A DNA stretch of 64,000 nucleotides from Thalassotalea hakodatensis (GTDB taxonomy: Bacteria; Pseudomonadota; Gammaproteobacteria; Enterobacterales; Alteromonadaceae), in contig NZ_AP027365.1 in the NCBI RefSeq assembly GCF_030295995.1, positions 744,001 through 808,000 of the forward strand, read 5' to 3'. The notes below the pieces were generated by a model. It was not told where the DNA came from. It did not search any database and saw only the letters and a program-made list of their open reading frames with translations. A program made the translations under genes and the position numbers. Positions 27,612 through 36,904 of this stretch are shown here, piece after piece; the first letter of the stretch is position 1, and every line of letters begins with the position of its first letter.

Positions 27612-28676
27612 ATGAAAAGTATAAAAACAACAATCGTGTTAATGTTTACAACGTGGTTTGTACAGGCGAGTCAAGCAGAAAATCAAGCCTTAGCAACACA
27701 TTTGAGCACAGTTGAGGCACCAATACCTATTAAACGCGTCAACCCTAAATACCCGATATCTGCAGCAAGACAAGGAAGAACGGGTTGGGCGACATTTAGT
27801 TTTGTGATCGAAAAAAATGGATCTGTTTCAAACATCGTGAAATTGGATTCATCCGGCAGCAAAGATTTCGAACAGGAGTCTTTAAAAGCAATAAAACATT
27901 GGAAATATAAACCCGCAATGGAAAATGGCGAACCTATTCAACGTTGCGTCAATACTGTTCAGCTTGATTTTAAAATGTCTTCAAAAGCTGAGGAAGATGG
28001 CGTTCGTCGACGTTTTATGAAAAAATATCGCCTAGCACTAGAGGCGTTAGAAGAAAAGAAAATAACGGCTGTTGAGCAGTATATCGAAGAAATGTCGTCG
28101 TTTAATAATCGCTATGCGTCTGAAAGCAATTTACTGAATTTGCTAAAAGCCAGATACAATAAAGCAACCGATAATAAGCAATTACAACTCACGTATTTAT
28201 CAAAGGTTCAGTTTAATTACGGTAAGGACAAAGGTGCACAATATGAATTAGCGTTAACGCATAATAAACTCGTATTAGCTGTGCAATTAAATCAATTAAA
28301 CAAAGCGTTAACGCTTTTAGATGCATTAACAGCAATGCCTTTAAACGAGCAGCAAAAGTTAACTTACCAACAACTTGAGCAAAATATTCACAATACCATT
28401 AAGAGTGACAAAACGATCTTGGTCAAAGGGGTGTTACATCAAGCACCGTTTTGGAATTTTACCCCTGTTCGTAATAATTTTTCGATAGTTAATGTTTCTG
28501 GGTTACTGACTAAAATGGACGTGCGTTGCGCTAATAAATACCATACCTACACTGTGAATGAGCAATCTACGTGGCAAATACCTGAAAATTGGCAAGGATG
28601 TAGTGTTATTTTATATGGTCAATCAGGGACTACGTTTGATTTTGTCGAGTTATCTGAATCAGCTAACGAAGCGTAA
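27612..28676 (+). CDS. Exported TonB C-terminal-domain protein with a helical extension
   Basis: 354 aa. An N-terminal signal or anchor (IKTTIVLMFTTWFVQASQA, about 4-22) is followed directly by a TonB C-terminal domain at about 38-122: PIKRVNPKYPISAARQGRTGWATFSFVIEKNGSVSNIVKLDSSG..FEQESLKAIKHWKYKPA. The proline-rich spacer that lets true TonB cross the periplasm is missing. The remaining 230 residues are new to the family: helix-rich, possibly TPR-like (about 125-265), then a beta-rich end with two cysteines (ANKYHTYTVN and WQGCSVILYG). It is not a standard energy transducer. AAGGATG ribosome site fits the start. Confidence 0.8.
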   Translation: MKSIKTTIVLMFTTWFVQASQAENQALATHLSTVEAPIPIKRVNPKYPISAARQGRTGWATFSFVIEKNGSVSNIVKLDSSGSKDFEQESLKAIKHWKYKPAMENGEPIQRCVNTVQLDFKMSSKAEEDGVRRRFMKKYRLALEALEEKKITAVEQYIEEMSSFNNRYASESNLLNLLKARYNKATDNKQLQLTYLSKVQFNYGKDKGAQYELALTHNKLVLAVQLNQLNKALTLLDALTAMPLNEQQKLTYQQLEQNIHNTIKSDKTILVKGVLHQAPFWNFTPVRNNFSIVNVSGLLTKMDVRCANKYHTYTVNEQSTWQIPENWQGCSVILYGQSGTTFDFVELSESANEA

Positions 28677-28792
28677 AGGTTAACTTCTGCTTGTTTGTTA
28701 TAACAGCAAATGACAGTGGGTGATTAAAAAGTATTGTTTTAATAATCAGCCAATGGGTAAAATAACGCTAATAAAATATGTAAGTAACTACT

Positions 28793-29269
28793 ATGTCAGG
28801 CAATTTGTTTTTTCAAACGCAATATAAGTTAGATAAAGCGTATTATACCGAATGTTTTGAACAGTCTTCTCAACAAGAGCAGGGTTGGCAAAAGTACCGC
28901 AAAGCGATGCTTTTAAGCGGCATAGGTGCAATTTTGATTCTGATTACTGATATTTTGCCTTATGCCGCTTGGTTTTTGTTTATTTTGGGGTTAGTTGAAG
29001 CGTTAAGTGTTAAATACAAAAAGCCGTGGTGGATCACCCGACAAATGTGGAGTCAAGCGGCCAATAATACGGTACATTTAACCGTAGATCACCGTGGTTT
29101 TACCACCACATTAACGGGTGTCAAACAACATACTGCTTGGCAAGATATCAACTGTATTAAAATGACTGAGAAAGGTTGGGTATTAGAAACCGATAAAGGT
29201 AAACAATATTTATCTTCACAATCTTTGTCGCCAGAGGTGATAGCCGTATTAGCTGAGAAAGCAAAGTAA
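28793..29269 (+). CDS. YcxB-like membrane protein
   Basis: 158 aa. Polar N terminus, two close membrane helices (about 39-52 and 54-68: AMLLSGIGAILILITDILPYAAWFLFILGLVEAL), then a soluble domain with strands HLTVDHRGFTTTLTGVKQHTAWQDINCIKMTEKGWVLETDKGKQYLS. This helix-helix-beta layout with the W-x-x-I (WQDINCI) strand is that of YcxB-like proteins, whose function is unknown. It stands alone between the TonB-domain protein and the iron transporter. Confidence 0.7.
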   Translation: MSGNLFFQTQYKLDKAYYTECFEQSSQQEQGWQKYRKAMLLSGIGAILILITDILPYAAWFLFILGLVEALSVKYKKPWWITRQMWSQAANNTVHLTVDHRGFTTTLTGVKQHTAWQDINCIKMTEKGWVLETDKGKQYLSSQSLSPEVIAVLAEKAK

Positions 29270-29407
29270 GTTAACATTATGCGGTTTGCATAATTTTTAA
29301 CATCAACAGACCCTAGTCAAAATTAATCCTATTGAGATCAATATTTTTGCTTATTGGCAATACTATGATGGTTATTCAAAAATAAATGGTGATACAACGT
29401 TAGTAAA

Positions 29408-29422
29408 TGAGAATAATTCTCA
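29408..29422. promoter_or_regulatory. Fur box before the ferric iron transporter
   Basis: TGAGAATAATTCTCA is a perfect 7-1-7 palindrome matching the Fur core TGANAATNATTNTCA. It overlaps or precedes a promoter with TTGACT at 29429-29434 and ends 74 bp before the fbpA-like start. A second palindrome, CTAATC-T-GATTAG, lies at 29442-29454. Confidence 0.82.
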
Positions 29423-29496
29423 GAAACCTTGACTCACCATGCTAATCTGATTAGTCTTGCTGCATTCATTTTTCCAGTATTTGTTGAGACCTTGTT

Positions 29497-30510
29497 ATGT
29501 TAAAAAACACCCTGATAAAATTTACGGTATTAGCGGGTTGCTTTTTACCGTTTACCTTCGTTCATGCTAGTGAGGAAGTAAATGTTTACTCGTATCGGCA
29601 AGCTAACTTGGTAAAACCACTTTTTGATGTGTTTACGCAAAAAACAGGGGTTAAAGTCAATGTTGTATTTGCAAAAAAAGGGATGGCGGAACGGTTAGCG
29701 CGTGAAGGAGAACATAGCCCCGCAGATGTTTTATTAACAACCGATATTAGCCGATTAGTTGCCCTACAAGATAAAAACTTAATACAGCCTGTTTCATCAA
29801 CAGAATTGGAATCGAATGTTCCTGCCCATCTTCAAGCGAATGACGATACTTGGTTTGCGTTAACAACGCGTGTTAGAAATATTTATTCTTCGAAACGCTT
29901 AGGTAATATCAACGTAAATTATGAAGATCTTGCAGATCCTAAATGGCAAGGACGAATTTGTACTCGTAGTGGCAAGCACCCATATACTGTTGCATTAGTC
30001 GCATCGATGATAGCAGAACATGGCGAGCAGAAAACACTTGAATGGTTAAAAGGTTTCAAAGCGAACTTGGCGAGAAAACCTCAAGGTAATGACCGTGGTC
30101 AGGTTCAAGCTATCCATCAAAACTTATGTGATTTGAGTTTAGGCAATAGTTATTACTTCGGAAAAATGTTAACTAACCCAGAGCAAAAAGTATGGGCTGA
30201 CGCGGTTAATATTAATTTTCCTAACCAAAATAACCGTGGCGCACATATCAATATTTCGGGTGTAGCCATGGCAAAACATGCACCAAACCGTGAAAACGCC
30301 CTTGCGTTGATGGAATTTTTGATTTCAGAACAAGCGCAGCAAATGTATGCTGAAGCTAATATGGAGTACCCAGTGAGAAAAGGTGTTCCATTAGCAGAGT
30401 TGGTTGCGTCTTGGGGAAATTATAAAGCGGATGATCTACCGTTAACTACTATTGCAAAACATCGTAAAGCAGCAATATCCTTGCTAGATCAGGCTAAATT
30501 TGATTTGTGA
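29497..30510 (+). CDS. fbpA: Ferric iron ABC transporter, periplasmic binding protein
   Basis: 337 aa with a signal peptide (FTVLAGCFLPFTFVHA-S). The mature start EEVNVYSYRQANLVKPLFDVFTQKTGVKV is that of class II ferric-binding proteins. VRNIYSS, CTRSGKHPYTVALVASMI and the tyrosine pair in LGNSYYFGKM (iron ligands) are all present. It captures Fe3+ in the periplasm for the permease and ATPase that follow in the same operon (4-nt overlap with the permease). The Fur box upstream predicts repression by iron. FutA/IdiA-type naming would be equally valid. Confidence 0.9.
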   Translation: MLKNTLIKFTVLAGCFLPFTFVHASEEVNVYSYRQANLVKPLFDVFTQKTGVKVNVVFAKKGMAERLAREGEHSPADVLLTTDISRLVALQDKNLIQPVSSTELESNVPAHLQANDDTWFALTTRVRNIYSSKRLGNINVNYEDLADPKWQGRICTRSGKHPYTVALVASMIAEHGEQKTLEWLKGFKANLARKPQGNDRGQVQAIHQNLCDLSLGNSYYFGKMLTNPEQKVWADAVNINFPNQNNRGAHINISGVAMAKHAPNRENALALMEFLISEQAQQMYAEANMEYPVRKGVPLAELVASWGNYKADDLPLTTIAKHRKAAISLLDQAKFDL

Positions 30511-32126
30511 TCTCTCGCGTTAAATACCCTTTTTGGTCTTCAACAAGTTGGCTAATTGCTTTGGCGTTAATGACGCCAATAGCAGTGATGTTTTTTTCAG
30601 GTATCGCAGCTAATAGCGATACCTTTTTACATTTATGGCGAACTGTTTTACCTGATTATGTGTTAAACACCGTATTGTTAGCAGTGTATGTAGTTGTACT
30701 TGTCATATTATTTGGTGTGCCTAGTGCTGCATTAATTAGCTTAACGGATCTAAAAACTCGAGGGGTGTTACGTTGGTTATTGTTATTACCGCTTGCAATG
30801 CCCGCCTATGTAATTGCTTATTTATATACTGATTTATTTGATTATGCGGGACCTATACAGCGCTATTTACGTGCTCTTTTTTCTTGGCAATCTCCAGCGG
30901 ACTATTGGTTTTTTGATTTAAGAACCTTAACAGGGGCAGCAGTGATGATCGCCTTAGTGTTGTTTCCCTATGTGTATATGCTGACAAGAACAGCGTTTGA
31001 GTATCAAGATCAACAACTTGTGAAGGCGGCTCGTTCATTGGGCCTGAGTTCACGTCAATGCTTCTTCAAGGTTACACTTCCGCTCGCTCGACCGGCAATT
31101 GCTATTTCAGCTAGCTTTGTATTAATGGAAACCTTGGCTGATTTTGCAACGGTGCAGTATTTCGCAGTTAATACGTTAACAACCGCAATATACGATACAT
31201 GGTTGGAGTATGGCGAATTATCAACTGCCAACGCCCTCGCGAGTATTTTGATGGTTATGGTGCTGTTAACGGTAGCTGCAGAGTATCGAGCAAGGGCTCA
31301 TCAACGACACCAATCAAAAGATAAACAAACCAGTAAGGCGCGTATTTCACTGACAACCCGTCAACATATCATAGGAGGGATCTATTGTTGGTTTCTGGTG
31401 TTTGCAGGGTTTCTTCTACCCTTTATTTTATTAGTCGATATGGCGGTTCAGTATTTTGAGCAAACAAGCTTAGCGGGTCTATGGCAGGCAGGTTTGAATA
31501 GTTTAGAGGTATCGATTTATGTTGCAACAATGGCAACATTGATAGCTGTGTTGTTAGGGTTATATCGCCGATTAAGTGGTGTAAAAAATTGTGCAATACC
31601 ACTACAAGTTTCTGGCTTTGGTTATGCTGTACCAGGAACCGTATTAGCAATGGCTATGTTAGCTACGTTTGGTCCGTTAGATCATTGGCTGAACGATGTT
31701 GCAAAATGGTTTGAAATACCTACGCCTGGGCTGCTGTTGTCTGGAAGCCTATTTGCCATTATTTTTGCATTAGTGACACGTTTTGCCGCAATTGCAAATG
31801 GTACTATTGCTAGCGGACTTACTAAAATCCCTAAATCTTTGGATCTGGCGCCTGCTAGTTTAGGCGTGAGTAAATGGCGGAGTATATTCAAAGTACATTT
31901 ACCGTTATTAAAATCCTCCATCATGGTAGCTTGGCTATTAGTGTTTGTTGAAGCAATGAAAGAGTTACCTGCTGTTTTGGTTTTACGACCTTTTAATTTT
32001 GATACACTAAGTACCCAAGTATACCAAATGATTTCAGATGAAAGGTTAGAGCAAGGGGCCATAGGCGCTTTATTCATCGTACTATTTGGTTTATTACCTA
32101 TTATCGTACTTAATAAAAAAGAGTAA
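30507..32126 (+). CDS. fbpB: Ferric iron ABC transporter, fused permease
   Basis: 539 aa, GTG start at 30507 within the upstream stop (GTGA). It is two permease halves in one chain, as is normal for FbpB: about 12 membrane helices and two EAA loops, VKAARSLGLSSRQCFFKVTLPLARPAI (about 170-197) and LDLAPASLGVSKWRSIFKVHLPLLKSS (about 447-473), which contact the ATPase. It forms the inner-membrane channel for Fe3+. Confidence 0.93.
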   Translation: MISRVKYPFWSSTSWLIALALMTPIAVMFFSGIAANSDTFLHLWRTVLPDYVLNTVLLAVYVVVLVILFGVPSAALISLTDLKTRGVLRWLLLLPLAMPAYVIAYLYTDLFDYAGPIQRYLRALFSWQSPADYWFFDLRTLTGAAVMIALVLFPYVYMLTRTAFEYQDQQLVKAARSLGLSSRQCFFKVTLPLARPAIAISASFVLMETLADFATVQYFAVNTLTTAIYDTWLEYGELSTANALASILMVMVLLTVAAEYRARAHQRHQSKDKQTSKARISLTTRQHIIGGIYCWFLVFAGFLLPFILLVDMAVQYFEQTSLAGLWQAGLNSLEVSIYVATMATLIAVLLGLYRRLSGVKNCAIPLQVSGFGYAVPGTVLAMAMLATFGPLDHWLNDVAKWFEIPTPGLLLSGSLFAIIFALVTRFAAIANGTIASGLTKIPKSLDLAPASLGVSKWRSIFKVHLPLLKSSIMVAWLLVFVEAMKELPAVLVLRPFNFDTLSTQVYQMISDERLEQGAIGALFIVLFGLLPIIVLNKKE

Positions 32127-32131
32127 TACCG

Positions 32132-33196
32132 TTGAGTGAAATATTAAAAGTTCAACACTTATCCGTTGATCTACAACAAAAACATATACTTTCTGATGTG
32201 AACTTTTCGCTCTATTCAGGTGAAATTTTAGGGTTGGTTGGCCCAAGCGGTTGTGGGAAAACAACCTTGTTAAACGCGATTGCAGGCTTTGTTGATTTTA
32301 CTAAAGGACAATTAAAAATTGACGGTGTTACGATTACCACATCACAAGTTGTGCCAGCTGAAAAGCGTAATGTAGGGGTTATCTTTCAAGATTATGCATT
32401 GTTTCCACATTTGACTGTCAGAGAAAATATTGCATTTGGTATCAGCAAATTGCCAAAACAAGCACAGCAACAACGTATTGATGAATTATTAACGTTATTA
32501 AAATTAACGGAGCAGGAACAACAGTATCCGCATCAGTTGTCTGGAGGCCAACAACAGCGTGTAGCAATTGCACGAGCATTAGCGGTTAGACCTTCAATTT
32601 TGTTATTAGATGAACCTTTTTCAAATATTGATACGCGGTTACGAAATAGCTTAATGATTGAATTACGCGCCTTACTCAAGTCATTAAATATTAGTGCTAT
32701 TTTCGTCACGCATAATAAAGATGAAGTGTTTTCTTTTGCCGATAAAATCGCCTTAATTCATCAAGGAAATATTATTCAATACGGCACACCTAGAGCAGTA
32801 TTTGATCAGCCAAAAAGTTGGCATGTTGCTGATTTTCTACAAATAGGTAGTTGGTTACCAATCACACGTAAAAATAATAAAGTATATTCTGCGCTTGGTG
32901 AGATTACTGGTATCGATCAAATAGATATGAGCGAACAACAACAAGTCATATTGGTAAAGCCGCAATACTTAACGTTATCTTCTGCAGCACCGAACTGTGT
33001 GGTTAAACATGTATCTTTTACCGAACAAGGCTATCGCTATACGTTAAGTAGCATTACTCAAGATGACGACTTATCATTTGACGATCTTAGTTTCTATAGC
33101 GACACTTTATTAACAATAGATCAAAAAATTTCAGTGATGCTTGACCCTCACGAATATCAATTTTTTCACCTTGCCACCAGTATGGCTCAACTTTAG
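32132..33196 (+). CDS. fbpC: Ferric iron ABC transporter, ATPase
   Basis: 354 aa, TTG start at 32132, 5 nt after the permease stop. Walker A GPSGCGKTTL, Q loop FQDYALFPHLTV, signature LSGGQQQRVAIARALA, Walker B ILLLDEPFSNID and H-loop VTHNKDEV are complete. The C-terminal 120 residues (from about 235) form a TOBE-like regulatory region, as in FbpC/PotA-type ATPases. It powers the fbpB channel. The operon ends here; I see no clear terminator in the 120 bp before the mra promoter. Confidence 0.93.
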   Translation: MSEILKVQHLSVDLQQKHILSDVNFSLYSGEILGLVGPSGCGKTTLLNAIAGFVDFTKGQLKIDGVTITTSQVVPAEKRNVGVIFQDYALFPHLTVRENIAFGISKLPKQAQQQRIDELLTLLKLTEQEQQYPHQLSGGQQQRVAIARALAVRPSILLLDEPFSNIDTRLRNSLMIELRALLKSLNISAIFVTHNKDEVFSFADKIALIHQGNIIQYGTPRAVFDQPKSWHVADFLQIGSWLPITRKNNKVYSALGEITGIDQIDMSEQQQVILVKPQYLTLSSAAPNCVVKHVSFTEQGYRYTLSSITQDDDLSFDDLSFYSDTLLTIDQKISVMLDPHEYQFFHLATSMAQL

Positions 33197-33322
33197 GCGT
33201 TATTTTACCCATTTAGGTTAAATATTTAGGCGAGAAAACCACAAAACTCCACAAAAACATAAACTTCCTTCTATCCCGCAATTTTATTGCTGATCACGCA
33301 GATCAAATAAGCAATTCTTTGC

Positions 33323-33352
33323 TTGACATACCTTTACTAGACTCACTAAACT
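33323..33352 (+). promoter_or_regulatory. Probable mra promoter of the dcw cluster
   Basis: TTGACA (33323-33328) and TAAACT (33347-33352) with an 18-bp spacer; an alternative -10, TATAAA, lies at 33354-33359. It is the only good promoter-like sequence before mraZ and ends just before the MraZ repeats, so bound MraZ would block the start region. Confidence 0.5.
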
Positions 33353-33360
33353 GTATAAAT

Positions 33361-33395
33361 GTGGAGAAAAGTGGAAAAAAGTGGATCTTAGTAGA
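33361..33395 (+). promoter_or_regulatory. MraZ operator: four pentamers with 10-bp period
   Basis: GTGGA at 33361, 33371 and 33381 and a degenerate GTAGA at 33391, each separated by 5 nt. Known MraZ sites are three or more TGGGN/GTGG-type repeats with 5-nt spacers in the mra leader, placed exactly as here (the last ends 21 nt before the mraZ start). This predicts self-repression of mraZ and the first dcw genes. Confidence 0.8.
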
Positions 33396-33416
33396 TCTTC
33401 AAACAAAAAAGGCAGC

Positions 33417-33875
33417 ATGTTTAGAGGCACCAGTTCAATCACGCTTGATAGTAAAAGCCGTATTACGATACCAACAAAGTATCGTGAAGAGCTTGTGGCT
33501 GATTGTCAGGGAAAAATGGTGTGTACGGTAGATATACAACATGCGTGCTTATTGCTATATCCACTTCCTGAATGGGAAGAAATTGAATTAAAACTTTGTG
33601 GGCTTTCGAGTATGAACCCACAAGAACGTTTATTACAGCAAGTATTGCTGGGAAATGCGTCAGACTGTGAGATGGATAAGAGTGGTCGCTTATTAATCAA
33701 TGGTCCGTTACGCAATCATGCTGGTCTCGACAAAAACGTGATGTTAGTCGGTCAGCTGAAAAAGTTCGAAATTTGGAGCGAACAAGCATGGCAAAGCCAA
33801 ATGCAGCAAGGCATTGCCAAAATACAGTCAGGTGAAATTGAATTAACAGAGCGCTTGCTCGACCTGTCTTTATAA
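33417..33875 (+). CDS. mraZ: Transcriptional regulator MraZ
   Basis: 152 aa from ATG 33417 (MFRGTSSITLDSKSRITIPTKYR), the canonical start; the frame extends 12 codons upstream through the operator and those are not family-like. Two AbrB-type swapped-hairpin units are visible: SSITLDSKSRITIPTKYREEL and ASDCEMDKSGRLLINGPLRNHAGLDKNVMLVGQLKKFEIWSEQAW, each with the D-x-x-x-R pair. It forms an octameric ring that binds the repeats at 33361-33395 and represses the dcw promoter. Confidence 0.96.
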   Translation: MFRGTSSITLDSKSRITIPTKYREELVADCQGKMVCTVDIQHACLLLYPLPEWEEIELKLCGLSSMNPQERLLQQVLLGNASDCEMDKSGRLLINGPLRNHAGLDKNVMLVGQLKKFEIWSEQAWQSQMQQGIAKIQSGEIELTERLLDLSL

Positions 33876-33914
33876 CAAAAGAATTCATTACAACTAAAAC
33901 GGCGTTTATTTAAA

Positions 33915-34853
33915 ATGCAAACTGATAAGTCTCACATTTCTGTGTTGCTTGACGAAGCAATATCAGGACTCGCGATTAACCCCGACGGTATTTATATCGA
34001 CGGTACCTTTGGTCGCGGCGGCCACTCAGGACTTATCCTTTCCAAGCTCTCTGACCAAGGGCGTTTAATAGCAATCGATAGAGACCCTACCGCAATAGCT
34101 GCTGCAGAAAAATATTCTGCCGACCCGCGATTTTCTATCGAACACACTGGTTTTGCTGATTTGTTATCAATCGCAGAAAAAGAACAGCTGTTAGGAAAAG
34201 TAGACGGCATTTTACTTGATTTAGGGGTGTCTTCACCGCAATTAGATCAGGCAGAACGCGGTTTTAGTTTTATGAACGACGGACCGCTTGATATGCGTAT
34301 GGATACCACACGAGGGCAAACTGCCGCACAGTGGCTAGCGATTGCTGACGTTGAAGATATCACTTGGGTGCTGAGAACCTTTGGCGAAGAAAAGCACGCG
34401 TGGCGCATTGCTAATGCGATTGTTGACAGTCGAGAAGAGTCTCCCCTTACTACCACTGGACAGTTGGCAGCGTTAATTAAAAAAACAGCGCCACAACGTG
34501 AAATTAAAAAACACCCGGCAACACGAAGCTTTCAAGCAATCCGCATGTATATCAATAGTGAATTAGAGCAAATTGAACAAGCACTTGCCGCATCGTTATC
34601 TGTATTAGCTGAAGGCGGCCGTTTAGTGGTGATTAGTTTCCATTCGCTGGAAGATAGATTGGTGAAACAGTTTATGAAAAAACATTCACAAGGTAAGCAA
34701 GTGCCGCGAGGTTTGCCAGTTAGTGAAGCTGAAATTAATAAAGGTAAAAAGTTACGTTTAGAAGGAAGACAAAAACCTTCAAAACATGAAGTTGGTGAAA
34801 ATGTGCGCTCTCGTAGCTCTGTTATGCGAGTAGCAACGCGGTTGGCTGAGTAA
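33915..34853 (+). CDS. rsmH: 16S rRNA (cytosine(1402)-N(4))-methyltransferase
   Basis: 312 aa. It methylates N4 of C1402 in 16S rRNA using S-adenosylmethionine. Motifs: [36 protein letters not shown] (SAM site), [45 protein letters not shown] and [17 protein letters not shown]. Second gene of the cluster; 2 nt separate it from ftsL. Confidence 0.96.
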   Translation: MQTDKSHISVLLDEAISGLAINPDGIYIDGTFGRGGHSGLILSKLSDQGRLIAIDRDPTAIAAAEKYSADPRFSIEHTGFADLLSIAEKEQLLGKVDGILLDLGVSSPQLDQAERGFSFMNDGPLDMRMDTTRGQTAAQWLAIADVEDITWVLRTFGEEKHAWRIANAIVDSREESPLTTTGQLAALIKKTAPQREIKKHPATRSFQAIRMYINSELEQIEQALAASLSVLAEGGRLVVISFHSLEDRLVKQFMKKHSQGKQVPRGLPVSEAEINKGKKLRLEGRQKPSKHEVGENVRSRSSVMRVATRLAE

Positions 34854-34855
34854 AC

Positions 34856-35167
34856 ATGTCAACCAAAGTGGTTTTGGCGTTTGAAGTTTGGCATGACATT
34901 AAACAGCATATTTGGATGTATTTGTTGTTACTAGCTGTTGTATTTTCAGCGTTTACGGTGATTTATTTTACCCACTTAAATCGACAAAGCACCAGCCACT
35001 TGGAAGTGTTGTTAACTGAAAGAGATGAGTTAGATATTGAGTGGCGAAATTTGTTACTTGAACAAAACAGTTTAGCAGAGCACAGCTCCATTGAGAGTAA
35101 GGCAGAAAAATTGCTCAATATGGAAAAACCTTCTGCTGATAATGAAATAATTATTAGGTTGAAATAA
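34856..35167 (+). CDS. ftsL: Cell division protein FtsL
   Basis: 103 aa bitopic protein: cytoplasmic N terminus, one membrane helix at about 20-40 (IWMYLLLLAVVFSAFTVIYFT), then a periplasmic coiled coil (SHLEVLLTERDELDIEWRNLLLEQNSLAEHSSIESKAEKLLNM). It pairs with FtsB and FtsQ to control FtsWI. Sequence is weakly conserved in general, so size, topology and place between rsmH and ftsI carry the call. Confidence 0.93.
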   Translation: MSTKVVLAFEVWHDIKQHIWMYLLLLAVVFSAFTVIYFTHLNRQSTSHLEVLLTERDELDIEWRNLLLEQNSLAEHSSIESKAEKLLNMEKPSADNEIIIRLK

Positions 35168-35170
35168 TTA

Positions 35171-36904
35171 ATGGTTAAGAAAGTAAGTAAGTACAAACAA
35201 ATGACAGCATCATGGCGGTTTTATCTCGTCATAGGCGTTATTGTGCTTGTTTATTTAGGCTTAACCGCTCGCACTGCTTACATTCAAGTGATTGAACCTG
35301 ATATGTTAAAACAACAAGGTGATATGCGCTCGCTTCGTACTGCTGCGAATAAAGTACATAGAGGCTCAATCGTTGATCGAAATGGCGTTGAACTCGCCGT
35401 TAGTGTCCCCGTTGATACTGTTTGGGCTGATCCTAAAATCATTATGGAGCAAAATGCACTGGCTAAAGTTGAGCATTGGCAGGCCTTAGCGGATGTACTA
35501 GATAAAGATGTGAATAGCTTAAAGTCGCGTGTCACTAAAAGCCCTGCAAAGCGTTTCGTCTATATTGAGCGTCAAGTGTCACCTGCCATGGCGGAGTATA
35601 TTAAACAATTAAAAATCCCTGGTATTCATTTACGAAAAGAATCTAAACGATTCTATCCTGCAGGCGAAATAAGTGCTCATGTGGTAGGTTTTACCAATGT
35701 TGATGACAAGGGCATTGAAGGTGTAGAGCGCGTCTATGATGACCTATTAACAGGTGAACAGGGTAGCAAGCGTTATCGAAAAGATGCAAAAGGCAATCGC
35801 ATCGAAGTGCTAGAAACAGTAGACGCTAAGCCACCACAAGATTTAGTGCTTAGTTTAGATCAACGTATTCAAGCATTAGCGTATCGTGAATTAAAAGGGG
35901 CAGTAAAAGCGTTTAATGCCAGCTCTGGTTCGGTTGTGGTAGCTGATGTTGATAGTGGTGAAGTATTAGCACTTGCCAATAGTCCGTCTTACAACCCGAA
36001 TAACCGTAGCAATGTTGCTTTACATCGTTTACGTAACCGCGCAATAACCGATTTTTATGAACCTGGTTCAACGATGAAGCCAATGGCCGTGTTGTCAGCA
36101 CTTGAATTTGGTGAAGTCACCGAAGATACCGTAATTGACACCAGTAAACGTATTATGCGTTTAGGTGGCAGAAGAGTTGGCGATCCTCGTAATTACGGAA
36201 AACAAACACCGACTGATATTTTAGTGAATTCATCAAACTTAGGTACGTCAATGTTGGCGTTATCACTTCCTAAAGAATTCTTTTTAGATAAATTTTTCCA
36301 AGCGGGCTTTGGTGAAAGTACCGGTATCAATTTGATTGGTGAAAGTGAAGGCATTATGCATACGCGTTCTCGCTGGTCACAAATTGAGCTAGCAACACTT
36401 TCTTATGGCATGGGGGTTTCTGCTACGCCGATTCAAATGGCACGTTTTTATGCCTCAATTGCTAATGGTGGTGTTAAAAAACCATTAAGCATTTTAAAAC
36501 GCGAAAAAGTTAACAGCTATGACGAACAACGCATTTTTTCAGAAAAAAATACCGAAAGCTTGCTAGGCATGCTAGAGCAAGTGGTTGAGAAAAAAGCGCA
36601 TAGAGCCAAAGTGGAAGGCTATCGCGTAGGTGGAAAAACAGGTACAGCGTTTAAAGCGGTAGCTGGTGGTTACGGCAATGACTATGTTGGTTTATTTACC
36701 GGCATTGCACCTATCTCAGATCCTAAAATTGTTGTGATCGTAGTAATAAATGAGCCAGGTGGTGATTTATACCACGGTGGCGAAATTGCAGCGCCAGTAT
36801 TTTCTAGGGTGATGCAGGGTGCTTTACGTTTGCTAAATATTGAACCTGATGCTGATACTCGTGTGGTAAATGCTAAAGATGATAACGGAGGTAAACGTGT
36901 TTAA
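35171..36904 (+). CDS. ftsI: Peptidoglycan transpeptidase FtsI (PBP3)
   Basis: 577 aa. One membrane helix (FYLVIGVIVLVYLGLTARTAYIQVI, about 17-40), pedestal region RGSIVDRNGVELAVS, then the transpeptidase domain with active-site STMKP (GSTMKPM, about 300), SSN (VNSSNLGTS) and KTGT (GGKTGTAFK). It cross-links septal peptidoglycan as the partner of FtsW. Its stop overlaps the murE start by 8 nt. Confidence 0.96.
   Translation: MVKKVSKYKQMTASWRFYLVIGVIVLVYLGLTARTAYIQVIEPDMLKQQGDMRSLRTAANKVHRGSIVDRNGVELAVSVPVDTVWADPKIIMEQNALAKVEHWQALADVLDKDVNSLKSRVTKSPAKRFVYIERQVSPAMAEYIKQLKIPGIHLRKESKRFYPAGEISAHVVGFTNVDDKGIEGVERVYDDLLTGEQGSKRYRKDAKGNRIEVLETVDAKPPQDLVLSLDQRIQALAYRELKGAVKAFNASSGSVVVADVDSGEVLALANSPSYNPNNRSNVALHRLRNRAITDFYEPGSTMKPMAVLSALEFGEVTEDTVIDTSKRIMRLGGRRVGDPRNYGKQTPTDILVNSSNLGTSMLALSLPKEFFLDKFFQAGFGESTGINLIGESEGIMHTRSRWSQIELATLSYGMGVSATPIQMARFYASIANGGVKKPLSILKREKVNSYDEQRIFSEKNTESLLGMLEQVVEKKAHRAKVEGYRVGGKTGTAFKAVAGGYGNDYVGLFTGIAPISDPKIVVIVVINEPGGDLYHGGEIAAPVFSRVMQGALRLLNIEPDADTRVVNAKDDNGGKRV

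Noticed and set aside
33381-33416. Upstream extension of mraZ
   Set aside because: Residues encoded here overlap the operator and are not MraZ-like; the conserved start is MFRG at 33417.
33319-33531. 70-codon frame starting before mraZ
   Set aside because: Covers the promoter, MraZ repeats and the mraZ start in another frame; the mraZ reading is certain.
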